From Chitinophagales bacterium (GTDB lineage: Bacteria > Bacteroidota > Bacteroidia > Chitinophagales > UBA2359): 64,000 nucleotides of DNA. The stretch lies in NCBI GenBank assembly GCA_020628375.1, contig JAHDFD010000014.1, positions 25,439-89,438 on the forward strand, written 5' to 3'. Below, in pieces: positions 55,691-64,000 of the stretch; the first letter of the stretch is position 1; the number at the start of each line of letters is the position of its first letter. The notes under the pieces were generated by a model. The model saw only the letters and a list, made by a program, of their open reading frames with translations, was not told the origin of the DNA and made no database searches. The position numbers and the translations under genes are program-made.

Positions 55691-55735
55691 ACAATGAGAC
55701 GATGAGACAGAGAGACAATGAGACTGATGAGTCTC
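55691..55735. repeat. Short degenerate AATGAGAC-type tandem repeat
   Basis: The word GAGAC recurs every 7-9 bp (ACAATGAGAC, GATGAGAC, AGAGAGAC, AATGAGAC) in the leader region of metH. It is of low complexity and its role is unknown. Confidence 0.55.
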
Positions 55736-55796
55736 AAATGCTCAATAGCTCACAGTTTAAAAGTTTAATATCTATTCATTTAACAAAAACAGCAAT

Positions 55797-58700
55797 ATGC
55801 GACTTAAAGAGTTAGTGAAAGAACGCATCCTGGTTATGGATGGAGCAATGGGAACGATGATTCAGGCTTACCGCCTTACAGAAGCCGATTTCAGAGGAGA
55901 AAGATTCAAAGATCATACATCAGATCTGAAAGGAAATAATGACTTGCTTTCTATAATTCGCCCAGATATTATTAAAGCAATTCACAACGAATATTTAGAA
56001 GCTGGTTCCGATATTATAGAAACCAACACTTTTAGCTCAACAAGCATTGCTCAGGCAGATTATGAGTTAGAATCTCTTGCTTATGAGCTGAATTACGAAT
56101 CGGCTAAAATCGCTAAAGAATGTTGTGTTGCTTACGAAGAAAAAAATCCTGACAAACCCCGATTTGTTGCCGGCGCTATTGGTCCAACAAATAGAACAGC
56201 CTCGATTTCACCCGATGTAAACCGACCGGGATTCAGAGCCATTAGTTTTGATGAATTAAAAGATGCCTACTACGAACAAGCACGCGGACTTGTAGATGGA
56301 GGTTCAGATATTCTACTGATCGAAACAGTTTTCGATACACTGAATTGTAAAGCCGCTTTATTTGCAGTAAACCAATTAAAAGCAGAAAGAAAAATTGATA
56401 TTCCGGTTATGGTTTCCGGTACAATTACCGATGCTTCTGGTCGTACACTTTCAGGGCAAACCGTAGAAGCTTTTTATAATTCTATAAGCCACGCAAACTT
56501 GTTTTCAGTTGGATTGAACTGTGCTTTGGGCGCTGAAGAGATGCGTCCTTACCTTCGCGAACTATCGAAAATTGCTGATTGTTTTATTTCGGTCTATCCA
56601 AACGCAGGATTACCAAATGCAATGGGTGGCTACGATGAAACAGCCGAAATGATGGGCGATCATATAAATGATTTCTTATCAGAAGGTTTCGCAAATATTA
56701 TAGGTGGTTGTTGTGGAACTTCACCGGAACATATCGCTATTATGGCAAAAATTGCCAAGGCGCATCGACCTCGTAAAATTAACACACCGGCGCCCTATTT
56801 ACGACTTAGTGGTTTAGAACCTATAACGGTTACACCCGATACTAATTTCGTTAATATAGGAGAGCGTACTAATGTTACTGGTTCAAGAAAATTCTCACGT
56901 TTAATTTTAGAAGAAAAATACGAAGAAGCGCTTTCTGTTGCCAGACATCAGGTAGAAGGTGGCGCACAGGTCATAGATGTGAATATGGATGAGGCAATGC
57001 TCGATTCAGAAGCAGCGATGACTAAATTCCTGAATTTAATTGCTTCAGAACCGGATATTGCCAAGCTGCCAATCATGGTTGATTCATCGAAATGGTCAGT
57101 TATAGAAGCAGGGCTAAAATGTTTGCAGGGAAAGGGAATCGTGAATTCTATTTCATTAAAAGAAGGAGAAGAAAGCTTCATACATCAGGCAGAGCTTTGC
57201 CGCCGTTATGGTGCAGCTGTAATTGTAATGGCATTTGATGAAGATGGTCAGGCAGATTCTACAGAGCGCAAAGTCGAAATTTGCCATCGTTCATATAAAA
57301 TTCTGACTGAACAAGTTGGCTTTCCACCACAAGACATCATTTTCGATCCGAACATATTTGCCGTTGCAACCGGAATTGAAGAACACGACGGATATGCTGT
57401 AAACTTCATAGAAGCAACCCGTAAAATAAAAGAACTAATGCCACTGGCAAAAGTCAGTGGAGGAGTTTCCAATGTTTCTTTCTCGTTCAGAGGAAATAAC
57501 GTAGTGCGCGAAGCCATGCATTCTGTCTTTTTGTATCATTCTATTAAAGCAGGTATGGATATGGGTATTGTTAATGCCGGAATGATCGAAGTTTACGAAC
57601 AAATTCAGCCCGAATTATTAGAAAAGGTTGAAGATGTTATTCTGAATAGAAAAGAAAATGCCACAGAAGCATTGGTTGATTTTGCCGAAACAGTTAAGGG
57701 AAGTGGAAAGAAAAGAGTTGTTGATCTTTCGTGGCGTGAAAATTCTGTAGAGGAAAGATTGAAACATGCACTTATCAATGGAATTGTTGATTATATAGAT
57801 GAAGATACAGAGGAAGCATTGGCAAAATATGAACGTCCAATATTTGTGATCGAAGGTCCTTTAATGGATGGAATGGGGATCGTTGGCGATTTGTTTGGTT
57901 CAGGAAAAATGTTCTTACCTCAGGTAGTAAAATCGGCAAGGGTAATGAAAAAGTCAGTGGCCTGGTTAGAGCCTTATCTCGAAGAAGAAAAGAATGAAAG
58001 TACGAGCACTTCTGCCGGAAAAATATTAATGGCTACGGTAAAAGGAGATGTTCACGATATAGGAAAGAATATAGTTGGCGTTGTATTGGCTTGTAATAAT
58101 TACGAGATCATTGATATGGGCGTAATGGTGCCGATGCACGAAATTCTGAATAAAGCACAGGAAGAAAATGTAGATATTATCGGCTTGAGTGGACTAATAA
58201 CCCCTTCTTTGGATGAAATGGTGGATGTGGCAACAGAAATGCAACGACGAGGAATGGATATTCCACTGATGATCGGAGGAGCTACGACTTCAAAAACACA
58301 TACAGCGGTAAAAATTGCACCGAATTACACACATCCGGTGGTGCATGTGTTGGATGCTTCCCGTTCGGTAACAGTTGCGAGTAGTTTATTGAGCGATGAT
58401 AAAAAAGCAATATTTGTAAGCGACTTGAATGCCGATTATGAGCGCATTGTTCAGCAGCAACAAAATAAGCAGAACTTCAAAAAATATCTTTCTTTAGAAG
58501 CAGCAAGGTCGAATAAATTGAACATAGATTGGAAGGCAGAAGATATTTATGAGCCAAAGTTAAAAGGTATAAAGGTTTTTGACGATTATGATTTGTCTGA
58601 GCTCGTTCCTTATATCGATTGGACGCCTTTCTTTTCGAGTTGGGGATTGGCAGGTAAGTTTCCGGCAATTTTGCAAGATGAAGTAGTAGGTAAAGAAGCA

Positions 58701-59450
58701 ACAGATCTGTTTTTGGATGCCAAGAATATGTTGCAGAAAATTGTGGAGGAAAAATGGCTGACTGCTAAGGCAGTTGTTGGTATTTTCCCTGCAAACACGA
58801 TCAATGATGATGATATTGTTTTGAAAAATGAAGCTTCAGAAGAAGTTGTTTTCCATTGTATTCGTCAGCAGGTAAAAAAATCGGCTAAATCGTCGAATGT
58901 AGCGCTAAGTGATTTTGTGGCTCCTGAAGCTAGTGGCTTACAAGATTATATGGGCGGCTTTGCCGTTACAAGTGGTCATGGTATCGAAGTACACATTAAG
59001 CGTTTTGAAGAAGCAAATGACGATTATTCCGCTATTATGCTGAAAGCTTTAGCAGATCGTTTAGCAGAAGCTTTTGCAGAGCGCATGCACGAAAGGGTAC
59101 GTAAAGAATTCTGGGGGTATGATCGAACAGAAAATCTCGACAATGATGCTTTGATCGCAGAAAAATATCAGGGTATTCGTCCGGCTCCGGGTTATCCGGC
59201 TTGTCCCGATCATACCGAAAAACGTACCTTGTTCGATCTACTGAATGTAGAAAAAAATGCTGGTATTGAACTAACTGAAAGCTACGCGATGTACCCAGCC
59301 GCTTCGGTAAGTGGCTTTTATTTCGCACACCCTGAAAGTAAGTACTTTGGTGTAGGCAAGATCAACGATGAACAAGTTAAAGACCTCGCCCAACGTAAAG
59401 GTCTAACATTCGATGTAATGAAAAAATGGTTACAGGCAAATGTGGTATGA
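55797..59450 (+). CDS. metH: Cobalamin-dependent methionine synthase
   Basis: A 1217-residue, full-length MetH that transfers a methyl group from methyltetrahydrofolate to homocysteine through B12. Order: homocysteine domain (about 1-330, zinc Cys in GLNCALG and [11 protein letters not shown]), folate domain (about 345-640, [10 protein letters not shown]), B12 domain (about 650-890, GDVHDIGKN with the B12-ligand His, [13 protein letters not shown]), and activation domain (about 895-1217, [29 protein letters not shown]). All domains sit in one polypeptide. I see no B12 or SAM riboswitch in the 250 bp upstream, only a short repeat, so regulation is unclear. Confidence 0.97.
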   Translation: MRLKELVKERILVMDGAMGTMIQAYRLTEADFRGERFKDHTSDLKGNNDLLSIIRPDIIKAIHNEYLEAGSDIIETNTFSSTSIAQADYELESLAYELNYESAKIAKECCVAYEEKNPDKPRFVAGAIGPTNRTASISPDVNRPGFRAISFDELKDAYYEQARGLVDGGSDILLIETVFDTLNCKAALFAVNQLKAERKIDIPVMVSGTITDASGRTLSGQTVEAFYNSISHANLFSVGLNCALGAEEMRPYLRELSKIADCFISVYPNAGLPNAMGGYDETAEMMGDHINDFLSEGFANIIGGCCGTSPEHIAIMAKIAKAHRPRKINTPAPYLRLSGLEPITVTPDTNFVNIGERTNVTGSRKFSRLILEEKYEEALSVARHQVEGGAQVIDVNMDEAMLDSEAAMTKFLNLIASEPDIAKLPIMVDSSKWSVIEAGLKCLQGKGIVNSISLKEGEESFIHQAELCRRYGAAVIVMAFDEDGQADSTERKVEICHRSYKILTEQVGFPPQDIIFDPNIFAVATGIEEHDGYAVNFIEATRKIKELMPLAKVSGGVSNVSFSFRGNNVVREAMHSVFLYHSIKAGMDMGIVNAGMIEVYEQIQPELLEKVEDVILNRKENATEALVDFAETVKGSGKKRVVDLSWRENSVEERLKHALINGIVDYIDEDTEEALAKYERPIFVIEGPLMDGMGIVGDLFGSGKMFLPQVVKSARVMKKSVAWLEPYLEEEKNESTSTSAGKILMATVKGDVHDIGKNIVGVVLACNNYEIIDMGVMVPMHEILNKAQEENVDIIGLSGLITPSLDEMVDVATEMQRRGMDIPLMIGGATTSKTHTAVKIAPNYTHPVVHVLDASRSVTVASSLLSDDKKAIFVSDLNADYERIVQQQQNKQNFKKYLSLEAARSNKLNIDWKAEDIYEPKLKGIKVFDDYDLSELVPYIDWTPFFSSWGLAGKFPAILQDEVVGKEATDLFLDAKNMLQKIVEEKWLTAKAVVGIFPANTINDDDIVLKNEASEEVVFHCIRQQVKKSAKSSNVALSDFVAPEASGLQDYMGGFAVTSGHGIEVHIKRFEEANDDYSAIMLKALADRLAEAFAERMHERVRKEFWGYDRTENLDNDALIAEKYQGIRPAPGYPACPDHTEKRTLFDLLNVEKNAGIELTESYAMYPAASVSGFYFAHPESKYFGVGKINDEQVKDLAQRKGLTFDVMKKWLQANVV

Positions 59451-60158
59451 TTAGAATAGCTTGTGATCGACACCTTTTACATATTTTAAATGGATTAGCT
59501 TTATAATTAGTGAGTTGATTAGTTTTTCTCTGAGTCTTTTTTTAAGTTGTGTTGCTACTATTTGGGAAATAAAGTTATTTTGTTTAGAGTAATTATTATC
59601 AATTAAACTCGCAAGTTTCTTTACGTTACCAATTGTTTCCTTAAGTAATAATAACTTTTCCGCATTTTGCGAATTTAAGATAAGCATTATTATCTCTATA
59701 CCCTTTTGAGTTTTTTTTAAATTCTTAATTAAAAGTGCTAAGTCATCTATGTTTATATTCCTCGAATAAAGAGTATAAATAAGTAATTTTATTTTTTGTT
59801 CCTCATTTAAGGAAAATCCCTTCTTCAAAGTATAACTTAAACGATATTCTTGTCGAAAAATAATTTCGCTTTTAGTTAATTCGGCTCTATTTATTTCTTG
59901 TATATATTTTGCTTTTAAATGGTTATAATTTTTGTGAAATTTCTGTTTAACTTCCATTTCTTTATACTTATCATTTTCATAAAATTTATCTAACAAAGAC
60001 ATTTTAAAGAAATACTTTTCTATTACTGCTATATGATCTACAGGCAATTTTTGAAATTTATTGGATTGAAGTATATTGTCAATAATGGAATTTCCTTGCC
60101 CTTTATGATTAGTATATAAATTACACGACTCAAGAAAACTTTTCATATTAACCAGCAT
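59451..60158 (-). CDS. Helical protein of unknown function, downstream of the disrupted NTPase gene
   Basis: A 235-residue, almost wholly helical, Lys- and Ile-rich protein with no recognised family. The first ATG (60158) overlaps the upstream 864-codon ORF by 11 bp; an ATG four codons later would leave no overlap. The stop abuts the metH stop. The composition is very AT-rich, like the upstream NTPase gene. It is probably the last gene of the same unit. Confidence 0.6.
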   Translation of the reverse strand: MLVNMKSFLESCNLYTNHKGQGNSIIDNILQSNKFQKLPVDHIAVIEKYFFKMSLLDKFYENDKYKEMEVKQKFHKNYNHLKAKYIQEINRAELTKSEIIFRQEYRLSYTLKKGFSLNEEQKIKLLIYTLYSRNINIDDLALLIKNLKKTQKGIEIIMLILNSQNAEKLLLLKETIGNVKKLASLIDNNYSKQNNFISQIVATQLKKRLREKLINSLIIKLIHLKYVKGVDHKLF

Positions 60159-62742
60159 AATACTTATATTTATAAAAGTTAGATAACTTAAGCTCCCTAT
60201 TTACTTCTGCTATTAAAGCCTCAATACGTCCAGTATTCATTCTGAATCGCTCGGATGCGGCGCAGAAGTGCATAAAATTATCGTTGAAATCATCATCGAG
60301 GGTGTACATTTCCTGATTCAGATCACGATAAACATGCCCTTCGGTATGTAATAGTATCGCTTTTTCGTAATGTAGTTTTGCCAGATCCAGATGATGAAAA
60401 GCATCAGTATTGAATTTAAAATGTTTTCCAACCAATTTTCTGATCGCTTCTTCTACATCGGTTCTTTCTTCTCCGTCTTTTAATGAATACTTTCCGGCTT
60501 CACGGACTAAATTATAGTACAGACAAACTATTGCCATCCGTTTGTGCATAGTTGCTACCAGACTATGATTAAGGATATAGCTGATACCATAAGTATTCAG
60601 TATTTTAATTACCGTATGAAAACAGTAATAAGCATTAGCAGTGCTTCTTACCAGATTTTTATAGTCTTCCGAAGTTTTACCTCTTAACTGTACTTCCTGA
60701 ATTAAATGTTTTAATAATCCTTCATAATTATTTTCTCCCATTACTTTTTCAATAGTTGTCAATTCTATTTGTCCTTGTAGTTTTAATTCAAGCATTCTTA
60801 AAAACATACTAGAAATAGTACTATAAGGTGATGCTTTAAAAGAAGTATGATAATTCTCATATCGCTTCAGCTTGATATTTTCTACTAAAATAATGACTTC
60901 CTTAATATCGGTAGCGGTTGATAGGTTTTGATAAAGAATTGGCGAGATCGCTTCAGCTCCTTCTGTATAGAATCTATATTTTTTCAATTCTGCTCTGTTT
61001 GAAACGCCTGAAATAGAAATATGGGCATGCATAATGATCGAGGCAATATTTTCTAGTAATTCGGTAGGAATTAAATTGGCACTTTCGAGGCGATCTTTTA
61101 TAATATACAGTACTTTTTTATATTGAAAAACGGCACTATAATCTTTACCTGCTTCTTTAAAAAATAGATAAGCCATTCTGTAAAGCGCAAATACAAGTGA
61201 AATATCTAATTTGTTTTCCAGTTCAAAAATGACTTTTTTCTTTTCGAAATCAACCTCTTCTCTTGCATAGAGTTCTAATATGGGTAAGCAAGCATTAATA
61301 TTGGCACTTTCAGCATTCAGACAAGCGAGTAATGTATCTCCTAGTTTACCAAATAAATTGGCAATGACTTCATACTGTTTATTATTAAGAATTTTGTAAG
61401 CATTCTGATCGAGATAGTTGGTTGCGAACTTGATATGCTCCGTTATTTTCAGAATATTTTCTTTATTGAAAGGTCTTAGCTTTTGATGTCCCTGATCATA
61501 TAAAAGCGTATTTACATTTTCGTGAAAAGGCGAGTTGAATGAAATAATTGCATGCAGATAATACAAATAAGCAGAATGTGATGGGTGGTAGTACTTGTTT
61601 TTTCGTTTTTTCAAACCTGTTCTAATATCTTTCGATATTTGATCCACACAGCGAGGAGTATAGATAAGTCTGTAAAAGATCTGATTTTTATAAAATAACA
61701 TGCCTCCTACACTAAAATAATAATCGGTAATAAGAGATGTTAAACGTTTCTTATCTACTCTTAAAACCTCATCTTTTTCATCTGTAAAACTACCAAGTAC
61801 ATCATAATCAAGCGGATTGTCTTGCTGTCCTAAAGGGAAAAGATTGAGCTCAGACACCTCTAGATAACTTAAATATTCTCTGATATTGCGCTCAAGGTTA
61901 TCGTAGGTTATGCCATCTTGTCGTTGCTTTTCTATTACATTCAACATCGCCACATGAGGTCTTAAGAATAATTGCATTCTTTTATAAGGTGTTTCCCAGT
62001 CATTGTATGGATCAACACTTTTATTTCTCCCTTTGAAATCAAAATCCTTTAATTGAATAATTAAGCTTCTATAAATAGAATAAGCTCTGTCATAAGAACG
62101 AGTCTTTTCAAGGCATAAACCTAGGTTGAGTTTATTACGAGTGTATAGAATAAATTGGTGTGGTATTAACTCTTCAGAATTTCCCCGCATAGCTTGAAGC
62201 GCATCGGTATAATGGATAATCGCATCATCATATTCTTCATCATAATAGTGTATATCACCAATAATAGAGTGTAAATAACCGATGGAATGAATATATCCTT
62301 CAATGCTGCTAATATTGCCAATGAGGTTATATTCCTGATATTTTGCTGCTAATTTCTTTTTGTAATAACTTTTAAGGTGATACGATTCATCTAAGGTGAA
62401 ATTGAAGGCGGCAGCCGATGATTCTGATATTTTAGATAGAAATGTCATCTCATTAGCGATTTTACTATTGAATTTATATTGAAAAACAGCGTTTACAGTT
62501 TTACGCAGATGTTGTTTCGATAAAAAGCTCATAATATCTGCATAGAAATGTCGAAAGCTTGAATCTTTATTAGCAAGAATAATATCGGGGATAAGTTCGA
62601 GATTTCTCCATGAAAATGCTGATTTATGGAATTTTAGAATATGATCGACTAAGAAGGCAGTGGAGTAAAGCAATTTATCTCCTAAATATTTAAGGTGCTT
62701 ACCATTTATAATATGGTAAGGACGATAAAAATTAGAATTCAA
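60148..62742 (-). CDS. C-terminal helical-repeat half of a large NTPase gene split by a mobile element
   Basis: An open frame of 864 codons from a TTG at 62742. The same frame stays open and coding-like upstream to about 62989, where a mobile element interrupts it. The product is helical with TPR-like segments (YDEEYDDAIIHYTDALQAM at about residue 165, ILYTRNKLNLGLCLEKT just after). It is most simply read as the C-terminal part of the P-loop protein encoded at 63108-64000. Whether translation restarts here, at the TTG or further up, is unknown. If it does not, this is a pseudogene. Confidence 0.7.
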   Translation of the reverse strand: MNSNFYRPYHIINGKHLKYLGDKLLYSTAFLVDHILKFHKSAFSWRNLELIPDIILANKDSSFRHFYADIMSFLSKQHLRKTVNAVFQYKFNSKIANEMTFLSKISESSAAAFNFTLDESYHLKSYYKKKLAAKYQEYNLIGNISSIEGYIHSIGYLHSIIGDIHYYDEEYDDAIIHYTDALQAMRGNSEELIPHQFILYTRNKLNLGLCLEKTRSYDRAYSIYRSLIIQLKDFDFKGRNKSVDPYNDWETPYKRMQLFLRPHVAMLNVIEKQRQDGITYDNLERNIREYLSYLEVSELNLFPLGQQDNPLDYDVLGSFTDEKDEVLRVDKKRLTSLITDYYFSVGGMLFYKNQIFYRLIYTPRCVDQISKDIRTGLKKRKNKYYHPSHSAYLYYLHAIISFNSPFHENVNTLLYDQGHQKLRPFNKENILKITEHIKFATNYLDQNAYKILNNKQYEVIANLFGKLGDTLLACLNAESANINACLPILELYAREEVDFEKKKVIFELENKLDISLVFALYRMAYLFFKEAGKDYSAVFQYKKVLYIIKDRLESANLIPTELLENIASIIMHAHISISGVSNRAELKKYRFYTEGAEAISPILYQNLSTATDIKEVIILVENIKLKRYENYHTSFKASPYSTISSMFLRMLELKLQGQIELTTIEKVMGENNYEGLLKHLIQEVQLRGKTSEDYKNLVRSTANAYYCFHTVIKILNTYGISYILNHSLVATMHKRMAIVCLYYNLVREAGKYSLKDGEERTDVEEAIRKLVGKHFKFNTDAFHHLDLAKLHYEKAILLHTEGHVYRDLNQEMYTLDDDFNDNFMHFCAASERFRMNTGRIEALIAEVNRELKLSNFYKYKYYAG

Positions 62743-62989
62743 GTTAATCTCGTATTGTTCTTCGAGGGTAAATCGAAGATATAAGTGATTTTTCTCTTTC
62801 TGTTTGTCTGTTTCTGTATAATCAATAAATAGTGATTCTACTTTTTTATCTTTAGAAGGTTCAGGAACTACATATCGTTCTATTAGTTCAATAAGTTTTT
62901 TAGGACTTCCATTACTTCTATAATTCAGAAAAATGACAAAATTTTGAAGGGTATGAATGATCTTAAAAAGTTCTTCTGAGCCATTTTTA

Positions 62990-63115
62990 TACTACCGTCG
63001 GGGTAGATTTCGGAAAATCAGATTTATGTTTTCTAAAGATATTTATCTGCAAATCAATGACTTAATACAAGAATCTTGATTTATTCATTTTCCGAAATTT
63101 ATGCCGTTTACAGTA
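62990..63115. mobile_element. 126-bp MITE-like insertion with TA duplication
   Basis: The ends TACTACCG and its imperfect complement (near 63100-63115) form an inverted repeat of about 29 bp, with a strong ATTTCGGAAAAT/ATTTTCCGAAAT core near each end. It is flanked by TA at 62988-62989 and TA at 63116-63117. Removing the element and one TA gives a junction whose sequence matches the unbroken paralogous repeat at about 63225-63241. It encodes no transposase. The TA target recalls IS630/Tc1-type elements. Confidence 0.8.
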
Positions 63116-64000
63116 TATCAAGATGAGGATACTTCTTTTTATATTCTCTGATAAGGTAAGTAATTACGAATGTAGTTTTGTCATTTTCACCTTTCTTATC
63201 TTTAACATCTTCCTTGTCTTCTGAGCCATTTTTATCAAGACGAAGATACTTGCATTCATATTTTTTTATAAGGTAAGTAATTAGACATTTAGTTTTGTCT
63301 TCATCATCACCTTTCTCATCTTCTGAGTTTTTCATCAACAGACTACACAAGTACGATTCAGTGATTTGAGATAGCCCAGCATGATTGAATAATCGATCTT
63401 TAAAGAAGCTTTCTACATAAAACACTTCATGGAAAATACTACTGTAGAACGATTCTCTATCGGCAATATCGGCGAGCGCAGCATCGTACATACCGCGCCC
63501 ACCAATAAAAACGAATTTGGCATCAGCATCATTCAGAAAATTTTTCAGATTTGCCAAAAGCTTAGCAATAGCCTCTTGTCTTTTTCTTGCTTTTGTAGTA
63601 ATATGAAAGGGAGACTGATTATGGTTCAAATACTGACTACTTTCTCTGTCTGTTGGGGCGAAATAGTAATCGGGCTCAACTTTATCAAGTTCATCTACTA
63701 TAAATACAAAAGGTGGGATTTTAGGATTGGTCAATCTTAGTTTTGAAATTTCACTAAGTATATTAATTATATGCTTCTCAATTTCTTTGGTGCTGGCAAT
63801 ATTATAAGAGGTGGTATTTTTGATAGATTTGTTATCGTTGTTTCCTCCAGAAAGAACATTGGACATCAGGGATGTAAAAATTGATGGTGCGGAAGAACTA
63901 TCTATTCCTTGAGCAGCATCTTCCTGAGTTAAGGGAGTAGGAAAAAAATAATCTACCCCAAAATGAATATCTTTGTAAATGGCAAAAAAACATCTATCTC
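63108..64000 (-). CDS. P-loop NTPase, N-terminal part, open to the window edge and cut by the mobile element
   Basis: The minus strand stays open from 64000 to a stop at 63108 that lies inside the mobile element. Walker B is PPFVFIVDELDKVEP, and ADAKFVFIGGRGMYDAAL looks like the following sensor strand, as in KAP or STAND-type NTPases. The Walker A motif must lie beyond the window. The last 75 codons are two imperfect repeats of about 39 residues. An ATG at 63866 exists, but the sequence upstream is equally coding-like, so the true start is outside. It probably belongs to a conflict or signalling system. Confidence 0.75.
   Translation of the reverse strand, partial: DRCFFAIYKDIHFGVDYFFPTPLTQEDAAQGIDSSSAPSIFTSLMSNVLSGGNNDNKSIKNTTSYNIASTKEIEKHIINILSEISKLRLTNPKIPPFVFIVDELDKVEPDYYFAPTDRESSQYLNHNQSPFHITTKARKRQEAIAKLLANLKNFLNDADAKFVFIGGRGMYDAALADIADRESFYSSIFHEVFYVESFFKDRLFNHAGLSQITESYLCSLLMKNSEDEKGDDEDKTKCLITYLIKKYECKYLRLDKNGSEDKEDVKDKKGENDKTTFVITYLIREYKKKYPHLDIL
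63118..63327. repeat. Intragenic tandem repeat of about 117 bp in the NTPase gene
   Basis: Two adjacent segments encode related blocks ending ITYLIKKYECKYLRLDKNG and ITYLIREYKKKYPHLD, joined by acidic Asp/Glu/Lys linkers starting SED. A third SEE-type linker follows across the mobile element. The two steps between linkers are 102 and 117 bp after the element is removed, so both are in frame. Confidence 0.7.

Noticed and set aside
55614..55796. B12 or SAM riboswitch in the metH leader
   Set aside because: No recognisable B12 box or SAM-type stem-loop set was seen; only a low-complexity GAGAC repeat.

Overview
The window is low-GC DNA from a member of the Bacteroidota. The family evidence is DUF4837 and DUF4834 proteins, a PorT-type barrel, a YfhO-type protein, Big_5 (Ig-like) lipoproteins and TAnnTTTG-type -7 promoter boxes. 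No rRNA or tRNA gene was seen, so I do not go below phylum.

Positions 1-9.4 kb look like the replication-origin neighbourhood. Three perfect 16-bp parS palindromes lie at 1423, 3909 and 4715. dnaN, a GNAT gene, mnmG and a Big_5 lipoprotein gene run leftwards and nadD runs rightwards. An AT-rich gap of about 1.1 kb after nadD holds two perfect adjacent DnaA boxes, several near-matches, short repeats about 32 bp apart, and a second array of four repeats exactly 32 bp apart. A solitary InsA-like zinc-ribbon/HTH ORF follows. I call this gap the putative oriC.

Positions 9.7-39.4 kb are mostly housekeeping and envelope genes: a GrpE-like protein, a VWA membrane protein, an OmpA/HhH pair, DUF2461, a LytTR regulator, TPM, EEP, two rhomboids, a PorT-like barrel, accA, a CaiB-type CoA transferase, HxlR, a secreted VOC protein, a quinone-reductase-like MDR, NUDIX, YfhO, Dps, MscS, efp, thiH, an A-type Fe-S carrier and a WecA-like transferase. 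A two-gene AAA ATPase/DUF4276 module (29.0-30.7 kb) resembles phage-defence ATPase/nuclease pairs. Two copies of a ~145-bp MITE with target-site duplications and a family of intergenic palindromes (core GTTGGTC/GACCAAC) are scattered through the gaps.

Positions 39.4-44.3 kb hold a very AT-rich three-gene cassette: a small unknown protein, a metallophosphoesterase with a long tail, and a 901-residue protein I do not recognise. The last two overlap by 8 bp. It is the best candidate here for an undescribed conflict system. Then come OppBC-like permeases, kynU, an aspartic protease, polA, a DUF4132 protein, a lipoprotein and full-length metH.

Positions 59.4-64.0 kb hold a large P-loop NTPase/helical-repeat gene that runs off the window. 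A 126-bp element with imperfect inverted ends and a TA duplication splits it. Removing the element and one TA restores one reading frame of more than 1,200 codons.
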